Positions 16,610 to 25,802 of a stretch of 64,000 bases of DNA are shown piece after piece. The stretch covers positions 2,046,001-2,110,000 of the forward strand of contig CAVYWJ010000004.1 of NCBI GenBank assembly GCA_963772315.1. Direction: 5' to 3'. Position numbers and translations under genes: made by a program. The stretch comes from Haliangium sp963772315 (lineage in GTDB: Bacteria; Myxococcota_A; Polyangia; Haliangiales; Haliangiaceae). The notes beneath the pieces were generated by a model that saw nothing but the letters and a program-made list of their open reading frames with translations, did not search any database and was not told the DNA's origin. Within the stretch, counting starts at the first letter, position 1. Each line of letters starts with the position of its first letter.

Positions 16610-17458
16610 TCACGACTCGCCGGCCGCGTGCCGTGCCCGCGCGGGCGGAGCCGCGAGGAAGGCGAGCAGATCTTCGTCCGAGATCGGCTTCATCCAGACC
16701 TCGACGCCCAGCGCCCCGGCCTGATCGCGGATCTCCTCGGCGCTGTCCGGATCCGAGCACGCGACCAGCATGGCAACGCCGTCGAGCCCGGCGTCCTCGC
16801 GCAGGTAGTGCACGGTCCGCAGCCCGCTGGCGCCCGGCGCGTCGAGATCGATCACCACCGCGCGCGGCTCCAGCACCCGCGCCAGCCGCGCCAGCTCGTC
16901 GGTCACGCGGCCCATGGACAGCACCCGGAAGCCGTGCGCGACCAGCAGGTCATCGAGGTGACGTCGCGCTGCGAAGTCGCGCTCGACCACCAGGACCACG
17001 CCGCTCTCGCGCTCGTGCTCGTCGGTGTCGACCGTCCAGTTCTCGGACGCACCGTCGGCGCTGTCGCTGTTGCCACCGGCCTCGGTCTGCGTGCGGAACA
17101 GCGCCAGCGCGATCTTGTTGAGCATGTCATCGATGTCGAACGGCTTCTCGACCACGTCGTTGGCGCCGAGCGCGATCGCCTGTTGCGGCGGAAGCCCCTG
17201 CATACCGGTCATGACCAGGATCGGAATGCGCGTGAGCTTGAGCTGCTCGCGCAGCGCCGTGATGAACTCGCGGCCATTCATCCCTGGCATCATCAGGTCG
17301 AGCAGGATCAAGTCGGGATGCTGCTCGACGACCTGGTCGAGCGCATCGACCCCGTTGGAGCTGTACGCGACATCGTAGCCCTCTCCTTCGAGAAACTGGC
17401 CGACGTTGTCGCGAATCGTGAGCTCGTCGTTGACGACGAGGATGCGTCCCCCCGACAA
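16610..17458 (-). CDS. response regulator with two receiver domains, the second degenerate
   Basis: Residues 1-120 are a normal receiver (RILVVNDELTIRD, phospho-acceptor in LILLDLMMPGMNG, Thr in LVMTGM, Lys in VVEKPFD). After a Ser/Gly-rich linker, residues about 150-280 are a second receiver-like fold (VVLVVERDFAARR, AVVIDLDAPGASG, VACSDPDS, VWMKPISDED). The second keeps an Asp and Lys but its acidic pair is E-R-D and its neighbourhood is divergent. There is no output domain, so it may relay or buffer phosphoryl groups or act through protein contacts. No histidine kinase is adjacent. It is 282 residues long. Confidence 0.85.
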   Translation of the reverse strand: MSGGRILVVNDELTIRDNVGQFLEGEGYDVAYSSNGVDALDQVVEQHPDLILLDLMMPGMNGREFITALREQLKLTRIPILVMTGMQGLPPQQAIALGANDVVEKPFDIDDMLNKIALALFRTQTEAGGNSDSADGASENWTVDTDEHERESGVVLVVERDFAARRHLDDLLVAHGFRVLSMGRVTDELARLARVLEPRAVVIDLDAPGASGLRTVHYLREDAGLDGVAMLVACSDPDSAEEIRDQAGALGVEVWMKPISDEDLLAFLAAPPARARHAAGES

Positions 17459-17826
17459 GGCGTGCGTACTCCTTCTGGCGCCAAGGTATCATGTGGCCGC
17501 AGCCGGCGGATCGATTTGCATCTGCCGAAGCATGCGTGTGTCGCCGCGCCTGTCCTGCCGGCCCAGGACCGTCCCGGGCTCATGGACAGGGGCATGCCAG
17601 GCAGTGAAAGCAAACTCGGTATCTACGCCGAAACCGGCAGTGCGTAGATTGCGATCAGACTGTATTGTTTCGCTGGCGGTGCATCCACGCGCCCGCGCTG
17701 CTGCGCGTTACCCCGTGGGGAACGCTCCAGTCCTGCAGGGACGCGCAATGTGCGGCCCGTCGATACGCATGCCGTGGCCGCGGCCGAGCGTGTATGCTTC
17801 CGGGAACATCCAGCCAGGGGATCGCG
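17459..17826. promoter_or_regulatory. divergent promoter region with a 29-nt dyad
   Basis: This 368-bp gap separates the divergent receiver and barrel-protein genes. It contains a perfect 8-bp inverted repeat, ATCTACGC (17621-17628) with GCGTAGAT (17642-17649), which may be an operator or a leader hairpin. I saw no convincing gene. Confidence 0.4.
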
Positions 17827-18663
17827 ATGCAACCCACCCGGACTCGCACCAGTCGCTTCTCGGCCCGGCTCCAGCGCCAGACTGCGCTCACGGCCGCGGT
17901 GATCATCGTGGCCGCGATCGGCAGCGCCGGCGCGGGCCCGGCGTACGCGGGCGGCGAGGGCGGCGGGCGTCCGGGGACCCTGGGCCAGGTGACCGGCGCC
18001 GTGCGTGAGCACATGGACGCCCGCGGCGCGGGCGGCGGCGGCGGCGGCGATCCCACCCCGCGGCCCGGGGACGGCGGCTACTTCCACGGCGGCTACGACG
18101 GCTACGTCTGCCCGACCTGCGCGCCGGTCATGGGCGGCGTGGTCGGTGGACCCTACGCGCGCGGGCCCGCCGAGCCCGTGGAGATCTCGCTGTCGCTGGG
18201 CCTGCAGTCGGTGGTGGGCTCGGACGCTGCCCTGTCGGGCGCCGCGCGCGTGCGCCTGGGCGGGCTCGCGTTCGAGCTCGAGGGCGCCGAGTACTGGGAG
18301 CGCGCGCGCACTGCCGCCGCCGAGACCATCTACATGGACATCTGGTCGATACGTGCGACCGGCCGGGTGCTGCGCCTGGGCAACAGCGAGCTGTGGGTCG
18401 AGGGCGGCCTGTGCGGCGCGGGCTCGAACGTCTTCGATCGCGTCACCGGTACCGTGATCGGCGCGGGGCTCCTCCACGCCCTGCGCCAGGACATCTCACT
18501 GCGCGGCGGCGCGCGCTACTACGTCTTCGAGGAAGACCTGGTCGCCACCGAAGCCCGCGCCGATCTCGGCGTCTCGTTTCTGTCGGTGGGCTATCGCGTG
18601 CTCGAGCTCGGCGCCGGCCCGGCGCTGCATGGCCCGGGCGTGGCCGTGCAGGCCACGTTCTGA
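17827..18663 (+). CDS. outer-membrane beta-barrel-like protein
   Basis: The 278-residue protein has a signal peptide (basic start, hydrophobic core TAAVIIVAAIGSAGAG, cleavage near AYAGG), a long Gly-rich linker to about residue 110 and a C-terminal region of alternating hydrophobic strands (VEISLSLGLQSVVG, FELEGAEYWER, ATGRVLRLG, ISLRGGARYYVF) ending in AVQATF, with the terminal Phe typical of outer-membrane barrels. I recognise no specific family. The start ATG has AGGGGAT eight bases upstream. Its function in the envelope is unknown. Confidence 0.7.
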   Translation: MQPTRTRTSRFSARLQRQTALTAAVIIVAAIGSAGAGPAYAGGEGGGRPGTLGQVTGAVREHMDARGAGGGGGGDPTPRPGDGGYFHGGYDGYVCPTCAPVMGGVVGGPYARGPAEPVEISLSLGLQSVVGSDAALSGAARVRLGGLAFELEGAEYWERARTAAAETIYMDIWSIRATGRVLRLGNSELWVEGGLCGAGSNVFDRVTGTVIGAGLLHALRQDISLRGGARYYVFEEDLVATEARADLGVSFLSVGYRVLELGAGPALHGPGVAVQATF

Positions 18664-18689
18664 CCCGCGTACGGCTGACGTCCGGCCGC

Positions 18690-19418
18690 TCACACGGTGT
18701 CGCCGACCAGCGCTTCGAGCAGCTCTTCGAGCCCGGCTTCCCGGTCTACCACCTGATGGAACAGCGGCAGCTCGCCCGCGGCCTGCGTCGCGGGCACGTG
18801 GACGCGGCCGGCGCGCACCACGATCCGCCTGGCCTGGGGCTGGATGCGCAGCGCGGACGCGAGTACGTCGGCCCAGGGCGCCAGGGCGACGTCGCTCTCC
18901 GCGATCACCGCGTCGAGCCGCACGCCCGCCAGCGCATCCTCGGCGCTCTCCAGATCCGCGGCGAAGCGCACGTCCCAGCCGCTGGTCACGTACAGCGCCA
19001 TCGCACCCCGCTGCCGCCCTGGATCGCCCACCACCAGGATGCGCAGCCGGGCCCGTCGCAGCCGGCGCGCGCGCCGCTCGAGCTCCTGCTCCGCGTGGTA
19101 GGTCACTACCATCTGGTTCCACTCCTCGGGCGGATTCTCGAAGCGCACGCCTAGGCCGCGGCCCTTGCCGTCCGGGCCCGGCGGCAGGCACCGCGCCACC
19201 TCGCCGTCGATCTCCATGGCCACGCCGCGGATCTCGTCCAGCAGCGCCACCGACAGCCGCGTGCCTGGCTCTACCGACTCGATCGTGTCCAGGAAACAGC
19301 CGCGCTCCGAGATGTCGCGCGTGCGGCACACGAACATGACCCGCCCATCAACCTCCAGGCCATTGCGAGACACCGTCGCCGTGAGCCGTGCCCGTATGCG
19401 GGGAAAGCGCCGCGACAT
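18690..19418 (-). CDS. PilZ domain fused to a receiver-like domain
   Basis: From the ATG at 19418 (AAGG 10 bases upstream) the 242-residue protein starts with a PilZ domain: RRFPRIRARL supplies an Arg-rich motif, followed by TRDISERGCFLDT (D/NxSxxG motif) and GRGLGVRFEN. This should bind cyclic-di-GMP. After a basic helical linker (EQELERRARRLRRARL) comes a receiver-like domain (RILVVGDPGRQRGAM, VIAESDVALAPWADV) lacking the conserved acidic pair and phospho-Asp, so it is probably a pseudo-receiver. It is divergent from the RsbU-like gene with 91 bp between starts, hinting at shared control. Confidence 0.82.
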   Translation of the reverse strand: MSRRFPRIRARLTATVSRNGLEVDGRVMFVCRTRDISERGCFLDTIESVEPGTRLSVALLDEIRGVAMEIDGEVARCLPPGPDGKGRGLGVRFENPPEEWNQMVVTYHAEQELERRARRLRRARLRILVVGDPGRQRGAMALYVTSGWDVRFAADLESAEDALAGVRLDAVIAESDVALAPWADVLASALRIQPQARRIVVRAGRVHVPATQAAGELPLFHQVVDREAGLEELLEALVGDTV

Positions 19419-19509
19419 GTGTGAGAGCCTTGATACCACGGAAGGCAAAGCCTCGTCATGCCCCACCGGTCCCCGCGCTGCTCAGCCGTGATACCCTGCC
19501 CCGGTAAGC

Positions 19510-21744
19510 ATGCCCGAGGGGTTCGTCTTCCACGCGCTCAGCATTCCCTCCCTGTGCCTGTCCGCAGGGCTGCTGGCGATCATCATCGTGGTCATGCTCA
19601 AGCGTGGTGACCTGACCATTCGTGCAGCGCTGGTCAGCACCGCGCTCCTGGCCCTCACCTGGTCAACGGGCACCGCCATCGGTCTCAGCGCCGGCGTCAA
19701 CAACGCGGTGCTCGCCGAGCTCTTCGCGCGCGTCTGCGTCGGCGTGGTGATCTTCATCGGCCCGGCCCTCCTGCTCCTGTTCCTGGGCCTGTGCGGCCTG
19801 GTCGAGCAGCTCCGTCTCCTCATCTACGGATTCTCGGCCATGGCCACGCTCTCGTGCCTGATCACCTGGACCACGGATCTCGTGATCACCGGCGTCTGGC
19901 TGAGCCCGAACGGCCTCTGGCATCCGAGCGCCGGCCTGTTGCTGCCCGTGCACCTCGCCATCCTGTGCGTGCCCATGGCCGTGGGCATGTTCTTGAGCTA
20001 CCGCATCCGTCACGAGCACCGCAATCCATCGTACAAGCACTTCTTCGTGGTGGCGGCCATGGCCATGGTGGCCGGCCTGTGCGAGCTCATGCGCTACCAC
20101 GGCCAGGCTTCGTATCCGTGGTCCGTGGTGCCGGCGTTCATCGGCGTGGCCTTCACCCTGTGGGCGCTGTTCCGCCGCGATCTGCTCTACGCGCGCGGGC
20201 GCGGCATCGACTGGGGCGCGGTGTGGGAGCTGGCCCTGTTCGCGCTCCTGATCCCGCTGGTGACCATCGCCGCCTGGGCCGCGTTGCCCACGCCCCAGGG
20301 CCTGGGCGGCGGCCCGTTCCTGGCCGTGCTGCTCCTGGTCCCGCTGTACGGCGCCATGCAGGGCGTCATCCTCGTCGTCAAGAGCTACCTCTCCAGCGGC
20401 GACGCCAAGCCCATGCTGGACGACGAGGCCGAGATGGCGATCGAGGAGCTGGGCGAGATGGTCAAGGAGCCCGTCAGCGAGGCCGAGGTCGGCGAGCAGC
20501 TGGCCGCGCTCCTCGGCCAGCACAGCCTGCTCCGCGACATCGCGCTCTACATCGTCGATGGCATGGGCGTGTGGAAGCCCGCCACGTCGGACATGTCGGC
20601 CCCCATCACCGTGTCCGACGCGGCCCGCGACTGGGTGCACGAGCAGCGGCGGCCGATCCTGCGCCGCGAGCTCTACGTGCGCCGCCTGGGCAGGCTGCGC
20701 GAGCCCCTGATCGAGCTGTTCGAGAAGCTCGGCGCCGAGGTGCTCGTGCCCATGAGCGAGCGTGGCAAGCTGGTGGGCGTGGTCGCCGGCAAGGTGCCAG
20801 CCCACATCCGCGACCTCGACGAGCGCGAGATCTTCCTCCTGCGCCAGGCCACGCGCGTGGCCGCCCGCGCGCTGGTCTACCTCGATCTCCTCAAGGAGGC
20901 CCTGGAGCGGATCGAGATGGCCAAGGAGCTCGAGGTCGCGGCCTCGTCGCGCGTGACCCGCGAGCCGGGCGAGCAGCGCCACCTCTACGATCTTTGCGAG
21001 ATCATCGGCTACTACCACGCCGCCCTGCAGCTCGGCGGCGACTGGTGGACCAGCTACGAGCTCGACGACGGCCGCGTGCTGGTGGTGATGGGCCACGTGG
21101 CCGGCCATGGCGTGCCCACGGCGCTGGTCTCGGCCACGGTGGCGGGCGCGTGCGAGACCGCGGTGCGCATGAGCGGCACGCGCATCGATGTAGTCGAGCT
21201 GCTCACGCTGCTCGACTACGCTGTCCGCACCCTCGGCAGCGAGCACCACTACTACGACATGGGCTGCTTCGCGGCCATCTTCGACGAGGAGCGGGTGTCC
21301 TTCGCCAACGCCGGTCACCCGTCGCCGTGGGTGTGCCGCCGGCCGATGTCTGGCGGACGCGAGGACGAGCTCCACACCCTGGCCGTGCCGGGCAACCGTC
21401 TCGGCGGCCTGGAGCCGCCCGTGCTCCAGGTCGCGACCATGGACCTCACGTGGAACGACATCATCATCATGTGCAGCGAGACCCTGGCCGAGACCCCGAG
21501 CCCGGACGGCGAGCCCTACGCCGAGCGCCGGCTGCCCCGGCTCCTGCGCCGTCAGGCGCGCGCGGTCGGTGGCCGCATCTGTCGGGTCGTCGTCAACGAC
21601 GTCCTCATCCACGCGGGCGAGCAGCCGATCGCCGCGGACATGAGCCTGCTGGTGGTGCGGATGGGCACGGGCCGCTCGCGCCGCCGCACGCACAGCAGCG
21701 GCGATAACAGCGGCGCCATCCGCGCGATCTCCGACTCGTCCTGA
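19510..21744 (+). CDS. 7TM sensor with GAF-like and RsbU/SpoIIE-type phosphatase domains, catalytic site altered
   Basis: The 744-residue protein has an N-terminal block of about eight membrane helices (to residue 300) resembling the histidine-kinase 7TM sensor, a GAF-like region (about 330-460), a helical linker and a C-terminal PP2C/SpoIIE domain (about 495-720). The phosphatase fold is recognisable from LGGDWWTSYELDDGRVLVVM, FANAGHPSPW and ADMSLLVV. The metal-binding GDVxGxG motif reads GHVAGHG and the TDG motif reads SET, so two acidic ligands appear missing. Such proteins normally dephosphorylate anti-sigma antagonists. Here catalysis is doubtful and a sensing or scaffold role is possible. 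No RsbW/RsbV homologues are adjacent. Confidence 0.82.
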   Translation: MPEGFVFHALSIPSLCLSAGLLAIIIVVMLKRGDLTIRAALVSTALLALTWSTGTAIGLSAGVNNAVLAELFARVCVGVVIFIGPALLLLFLGLCGLVEQLRLLIYGFSAMATLSCLITWTTDLVITGVWLSPNGLWHPSAGLLLPVHLAILCVPMAVGMFLSYRIRHEHRNPSYKHFFVVAAMAMVAGLCELMRYHGQASYPWSVVPAFIGVAFTLWALFRRDLLYARGRGIDWGAVWELALFALLIPLVTIAAWAALPTPQGLGGGPFLAVLLLVPLYGAMQGVILVVKSYLSSGDAKPMLDDEAEMAIEELGEMVKEPVSEAEVGEQLAALLGQHSLLRDIALYIVDGMGVWKPATSDMSAPITVSDAARDWVHEQRRPILRRELYVRRLGRLREPLIELFEKLGAEVLVPMSERGKLVGVVAGKVPAHIRDLDEREIFLLRQATRVAARALVYLDLLKEALERIEMAKELEVAASSRVTREPGEQRHLYDLCEIIGYYHAALQLGGDWWTSYELDDGRVLVVMGHVAGHGVPTALVSATVAGACETAVRMSGTRIDVVELLTLLDYAVRTLGSEHHYYDMGCFAAIFDEERVSFANAGHPSPWVCRRPMSGGREDELHTLAVPGNRLGGLEPPVLQVATMDLTWNDIIIMCSETLAETPSPDGEPYAERRLPRLLRRQARAVGGRICRVVVNDVLIHAGEQPIAADMSLLVVRMGTGRSRRRTHSSGDNSGAIRAISDSS

Positions 21745-21771
21745 CCCGCGGCCCTCCGGCGCCCGCGCTGT

Positions 21772-22896
21772 TCACGTCTCCATCGAGGTCACGATCTCGT
21801 CCGCGATGAGGCCCCAGGCGCGCAGGAAGCGAGGCTCGTCGAATTGCGAGCCCGAGGGCAGCCAGTCGGCGTGCGGATCGTCCGAGGCGCCGTGGAACTG
21901 ACCGACCACGTCGAGGTGATCCGCGACCACCACGTCCAGCACCCGGCCGTAAGCCTGGCTCTGCGTGGGCACGATCCCGTCGTTGGTGCTCTGATCGATC
22001 ACCATCCCGGGGTCGAACGACATCAGCTTCTCGATGCTGCTCTGCGGGTACGGATAGTGCCGGTGGGCCCGGCCGGCGATGGTCTGCAGCAGCAAGAACA
22101 GGCTGGCCATCGACGCCTTCGACACCGACAGGTACCCGGGCCTCCAGTAGCGCCACGGCGGCCGTGGCGCGGCCGTGACCAGGCTGCTGTAGCGCGTGCC
22201 CGGCCGATCCGCGACCGCCGCGTTGAAGAGGTGCATCGACTCGGGCGTGAGCTGGATGATCGCGCCCTGATCCGAGGCCACCTCGCGCAGGAACCGCCAC
22301 ATCGGATCATCGGGGTGCGTGGTGAGCCGATCGAGCACCTGCGCCACCAGCGAGTCGAGGAACGTGTGCTCACGGCCCAGCATGTCGTCGAGCCTGGCCA
22401 CGATGCGGATCGCGCGCGACGCCGTCACCACCGCGTGCCGCCCCCCGCCCGTGGTCGCCAGCACCGTCAGCGTGCGCAGCACCTGACGCCCGAGCAGCGT
22501 GGTGAAGAAGTTGGCGATGGGCGTGCCGAAGTGCGGCGTCAACACCGTGATGACGCTGCGCGAGCGCGCGCTGATGCGCTCCTCGGCCCGATCCGCCCGC
22601 AGCGTGACGTTGGGCGCCACCAGCAGGCGCACGTCCAGCCCGCCGGTCGAGTGTCCGACGAAGTGGATGGCCTCGGCGTCGAGGCCGCCGGTCTCGATCA
22701 CCCGGTCCAGCACGCGCTCGGAGCGGCGGGTGATCGAGCCCGTGGGCTGCGTTGCACAGTCGATCACCCGGGCTTCCAGGCCGCGCTCGGCCAGCGCCTT
22801 GCCGAGGACATCGGAGACGCGATGGAAGTAGTTCATCGCACCGAGCGACGTGAAGCCGAAGAAGCCCGGCACCAGATACACGTGGCAACGCGACAT
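21772..22896 (-). CDS. alpha/beta-hydrolase, lipase-like
   Basis: The 374-residue protein starts with the lipase strand and oxyanion loop (HVYLVPGFFGFTSLGAMNYF) and has the nucleophile elbow HFVGHSTGGLD near residue 80. The acid is probably in STNDGIVPTQSQ (about 305) and the base in ADHLDVVGQFHG (about 325). The pattern resembles triacylglycerol-type lipases and esterases. No signal peptide is seen, so it is probably cytoplasmic. It lies 9 bp downstream of the DUF309 gene on the same strand, so the two probably share a transcript. Confidence 0.82.
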   Translation of the reverse strand: MSRCHVYLVPGFFGFTSLGAMNYFHRVSDVLGKALAERGLEARVIDCATQPTGSITRRSERVLDRVIETGGLDAEAIHFVGHSTGGLDVRLLVAPNVTLRADRAEERISARSRSVITVLTPHFGTPIANFFTTLLGRQVLRTLTVLATTGGGRHAVVTASRAIRIVARLDDMLGREHTFLDSLVAQVLDRLTTHPDDPMWRFLREVASDQGAIIQLTPESMHLFNAAVADRPGTRYSSLVTAAPRPPWRYWRPGYLSVSKASMASLFLLLQTIAGRAHRHYPYPQSSIEKLMSFDPGMVIDQSTNDGIVPTQSQAYGRVLDVVVADHLDVVGQFHGASDDPHADWLPSGSQFDEPRFLRAWGLIADEIVTSMET

Positions 22897-22905
22897 GCCC
22901 GGATC

Positions 22906-23499
22906 TTACCCGGAAACGCCACCCGCACCGCGCGCCGGTTCGGGCAATGATGTCTCGGGCGCGAGCGCGATCAGCGGCCAGCCCTCGGCGCGATCCGAAT
23001 GACGGTACGCGCGCATGGCCTGGGCCAGCTCGTCGATGTCGATGCCCAGACAGCGCGACCCCACGCGTGCGCGCACCGCTGCCAGTCGCCCCAGCGCGCG
23101 CCCGGTCAGTCGCGCCCGCCCGGCTGCGCGACCTGCCCGCGCATGCACCACGGCCGCGGCGCACTGGATCAAGGCCTGGAGCATCTCGCGCATCACCGAG
23201 CCGCGCGGCGCGTGCACCCACAGCGACTCCCAGGCTTCGTGCGCCTCCCAGGGATAGCCGTGGTTGTAGAGATCCAGGCCCCACAGATATACGGGGTGCC
23301 ACACGGGATGCTGGCGCCAGCCCCCGGGCACATCGTCGCCCAGATTCGGCGAGCCCGGCAGGCCCGGCGATTCCGGCGACCCCGGCAGCGCCGCAGCGCT
23401 CGGGTCTGCCGCAGGGCGCGGCGTGGACGAGCGTCCCGGCACGTACGCGTGCGCGGGCAGCGCGCGTGCCGGCAGGTAACGAGGCGGCAGCGCGCTCAT
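22906..23499 (-). CDS. DUF309-family protein
   Basis: From the ATG at 23499 the 197-residue protein opens with the family-typical RYLPARALPAHAYVPGR, followed by a Pro/Ser-rich insertion and the core DUF309 helices: LYNHGYPWEAHEAWESLW (conserved HExxE-like motif), LQALIQCAAAVVH and GIDIDELAQAM. The biochemical role of DUF309 is not known to me. The frame is open upstream to 23706, but that part is Arg-rich and not family-like. It is followed at 9 bp by the lipase gene. Confidence 0.8.
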   Translation of the reverse strand: MSALPPRYLPARALPAHAYVPGRSSTPRPAADPSAAALPGSPESPGLPGSPNLGDDVPGGWRQHPVWHPVYLWGLDLYNHGYPWEAHEAWESLWVHAPRGSVMREMLQALIQCAAAVVHARAGRAAGRARLTGRALGRLAAVRARVGSRCLGIDIDELAQAMRAYRHSDRAEGWPLIALAPETSLPEPARGAGGVSG

Positions 23500-23645
23500 A
23501 TGGTCGGGTGCGAAAACGCGCATTTGCTTCGCATGGCGGCGTTGCTTCCTCGGTCGCTGGGAGCGACCCAGCTCCCTCGTCGCGCCTTGCCCTGCTCGCA
23601 ACTGCGCGTTTCGCCTGGTCGGGACCGGGCGGCGCTCCGGGCAGG

Positions 23646-24089
<444 letters not shown>

Positions 24090-24237
24090 ACGGTTCTCCG
24101 TGAGGGCGCTTGACACCCTGCATAACGCGGTCGCAGATGAGGCAACAATGGCATGATCGCGGGCAAGTGCAAGGGCAGCACAGGTCTTAACGCCCTCGCT
24201 CCGCGACCGGCTCGGGCAGGGCGGGCGGGCGGGCGTC

Positions 24238-24693
24238 TCAGAAAAGGCGGGATACGAACTCGCGGATCTCATCGCGCACCCGGCGGAACCCGTGCAAGAG
24301 CTCCTCTTCCTCCCCGACTTGATCGGCGGGATCCGGCATGGGCCACGACAGATGCGTGATTCCTGCCGGCAGCGCCGGGCATCGCTCCTCGGTGCATAGC
24401 GTGATGATCGTGGCCACGGTGTCGAGCGGGATTTCTCCCAGCGGCTTGACCGGATAGCGCGAGATGTCGATGCCGAGCTCGCGCATTGCCTTGATCGCGT
24501 TCGGATGGAGCGAGCCGGTGGTGCTGCTGGCGCTGTAGTAGCGCATATCGGACGGGCCAATGAAGCGCGCGAACGCCTCGGCCATCTGGCTGTGCGCCGC
24601 GCTGCCGTCGCAAAGGAACAGGAGGCCGTTGCGCGGCCCCTTGCCAGTGCCACCCGTGGACTCGTTGGTAGTTCTGAGCTCGTCGTGCGTCAT
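24238..24693 (-). CDS. ArsC-like low-molecular-weight phosphatase fold, catalytic Arg missing
   Basis: The 151-residue protein matches thioredoxin-type arsenate reductases along its length: LLFLCDGSAAHSQMAEAFAR (active loop), YYSASSTTGSLHPNAIKAM, SRYPVKPLGEI, TLCTEERCPALP and LSWPMPDPAD. The CX5R loop reads C-DGSAA-H, with His in place of the essential Arg. The second and third redox Cys (TLC and RC) are present. It may therefore be inactive on arsenate or use a different oxyanion. No arsR or arsenite pump gene is adjacent; the neighbours are the DksA-like gene and a cation antiporter. Confidence 0.8.
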   Translation of the reverse strand: MTHDELRTTNESTGGTGKGPRNGLLFLCDGSAAHSQMAEAFARFIGPSDMRYYSASSTTGSLHPNAIKAMRELGIDISRYPVKPLGEIPLDTVATIITLCTEERCPALPAGITHLSWPMPDPADQVGEEEELLHGFRRVRDEIREFVSRLF

Positions 24694-24779
24694 CGGTGCA
24701 TGGGGAGGGAAGCTCAGGGGTTCAGGGGGCTTCTGGAGGGAGTGTGGTACATCGGGGAAGTCACGCCCGGGCAGGAGCC

Positions 24780-25802
24780 TCAGCGGCCGGCAATGGCGAG
24801 GCCGAGGAAGACAGCGTAGGAGGCGATGAGCAACGCGCCTTCTATTCTGGTGATCTTACGCGTTCCGCGCATGAAGAGCACGCCCAGGATGGTGGTGCCG
24901 ATGAGGAAACCGAAATCCACGGCCATGCCGGTGATGCTGCCGTGGATCGGCCGGATCATCCCGACCACACCCAGGATCATGAAGATATTGAAGATATTGG
25001 CGCCGACGATATTGCCGACCGCCAGCGACGAATATCCGCGCAGGGCGGCGACCAGGGACGCGGCCATCTCGGGCAGCGACGTGCCAACCGCGACCACGGT
25101 GAGCCCGACGATCCGCTCGCTCATCCCCAGCGCGTGGGCCAGGCCCTGGGCGCCGTCGATCAACAGATCACTGCCGCCGATGAGCAGCGCCATGCCGATG
25201 AACGTGATCACGCCGAGGCGCAGCCGGGCGTGATCCTCGGAGCGAGCCTCGGCCGCTGCCGGGTCGAGATCGAGCTCGTCGCCGGCCTCGTCATCGTCGC
25301 TCGCGGGCACCGCGGCGACCAGCGTGTACAGCGTGAAGGCCATGGCCGTGGCTGCGAGCAGCGCGGCCTCGACCATGCTGATCTCGCCATCGAGCAGCAC
25401 CAGCGGCGCGGCCAGGCAGCCCGCGAACATCACCGGCACCTCGCGGCGGATGAGCTGTCCATCGACCGCCGGCGGCGATATCAGCGCCGTGAGACCGAGG
25501 ATGAGCGCGATGTTGGCGATGTTGGAGCCGATGACGTTGCCGAGCACGATCGCGCTGGCATCCTCGAGGATGGCCGCGGTGCTCACCGCCAGCTCGGGCG
25601 CCGAGGTGCCGTACGCGACCACGGTGAGACCGATGACCAGCGGCTTGACCCCGAAGGCGCGGGCCAGGCCAGCCGAGCCTTTGACCAGCCACTCGGCGCC
25701 GAGATACAGCACCAGGCCGCCGAAGAGCAGGGAGATGACGTCGAAGAGGATGTCCACGATGGGTACGGGGCACCGCAGGGTGCAAGGGGTCGGGTGACTC
25801 AT
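24780..25802 (-). CDS. CaCA-family sodium/calcium antiporter
   Basis: The 340-residue membrane protein has the two inverted alpha-repeats of the family: AYGTSAPELAVS with GNVIGSNIANI in the first half and AVGTSLPEMAAS with GNIVGANIFNI in the second. About ten membrane helices surround a central acidic loop (SDDDEAGDELDLDPAAAEA). It resembles YrbG-type Na+/Ca2+ or K+-linked exchangers of the inner membrane. The start at 25802 gives a short polar leader before the first helix; an internal start closer to the helix is possible. Confidence 0.9.
   Translation of the reverse strand: MSHPTPCTLRCPVPIVDILFDVISLLFGGLVLYLGAEWLVKGSAGLARAFGVKPLVIGLTVVAYGTSAPELAVSTAAILEDASAIVLGNVIGSNIANIALILGLTALISPPAVDGQLIRREVPVMFAGCLAAPLVLLDGEISMVEAALLAATAMAFTLYTLVAAVPASDDDEAGDELDLDPAAAEARSEDHARLRLGVITFIGMALLIGGSDLLIDGAQGLAHALGMSERIVGLTVVAVGTSLPEMAASLVAALRGYSSLAVGNIVGANIFNIFMILGVVGMIRPIHGSITGMAVDFGFLIGTTILGVLFMRGTRKITRIEGALLIASYAVFLGLAIAGR

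Noticed and set aside
19663..21693. Long antisense open frame (676 codons) opposite the RsbU-like gene
   Set aside because: It is a shadow of high-GC codon bias: its translation is His/Gln/Arg-rich without motifs, while the plus strand has clear domains.
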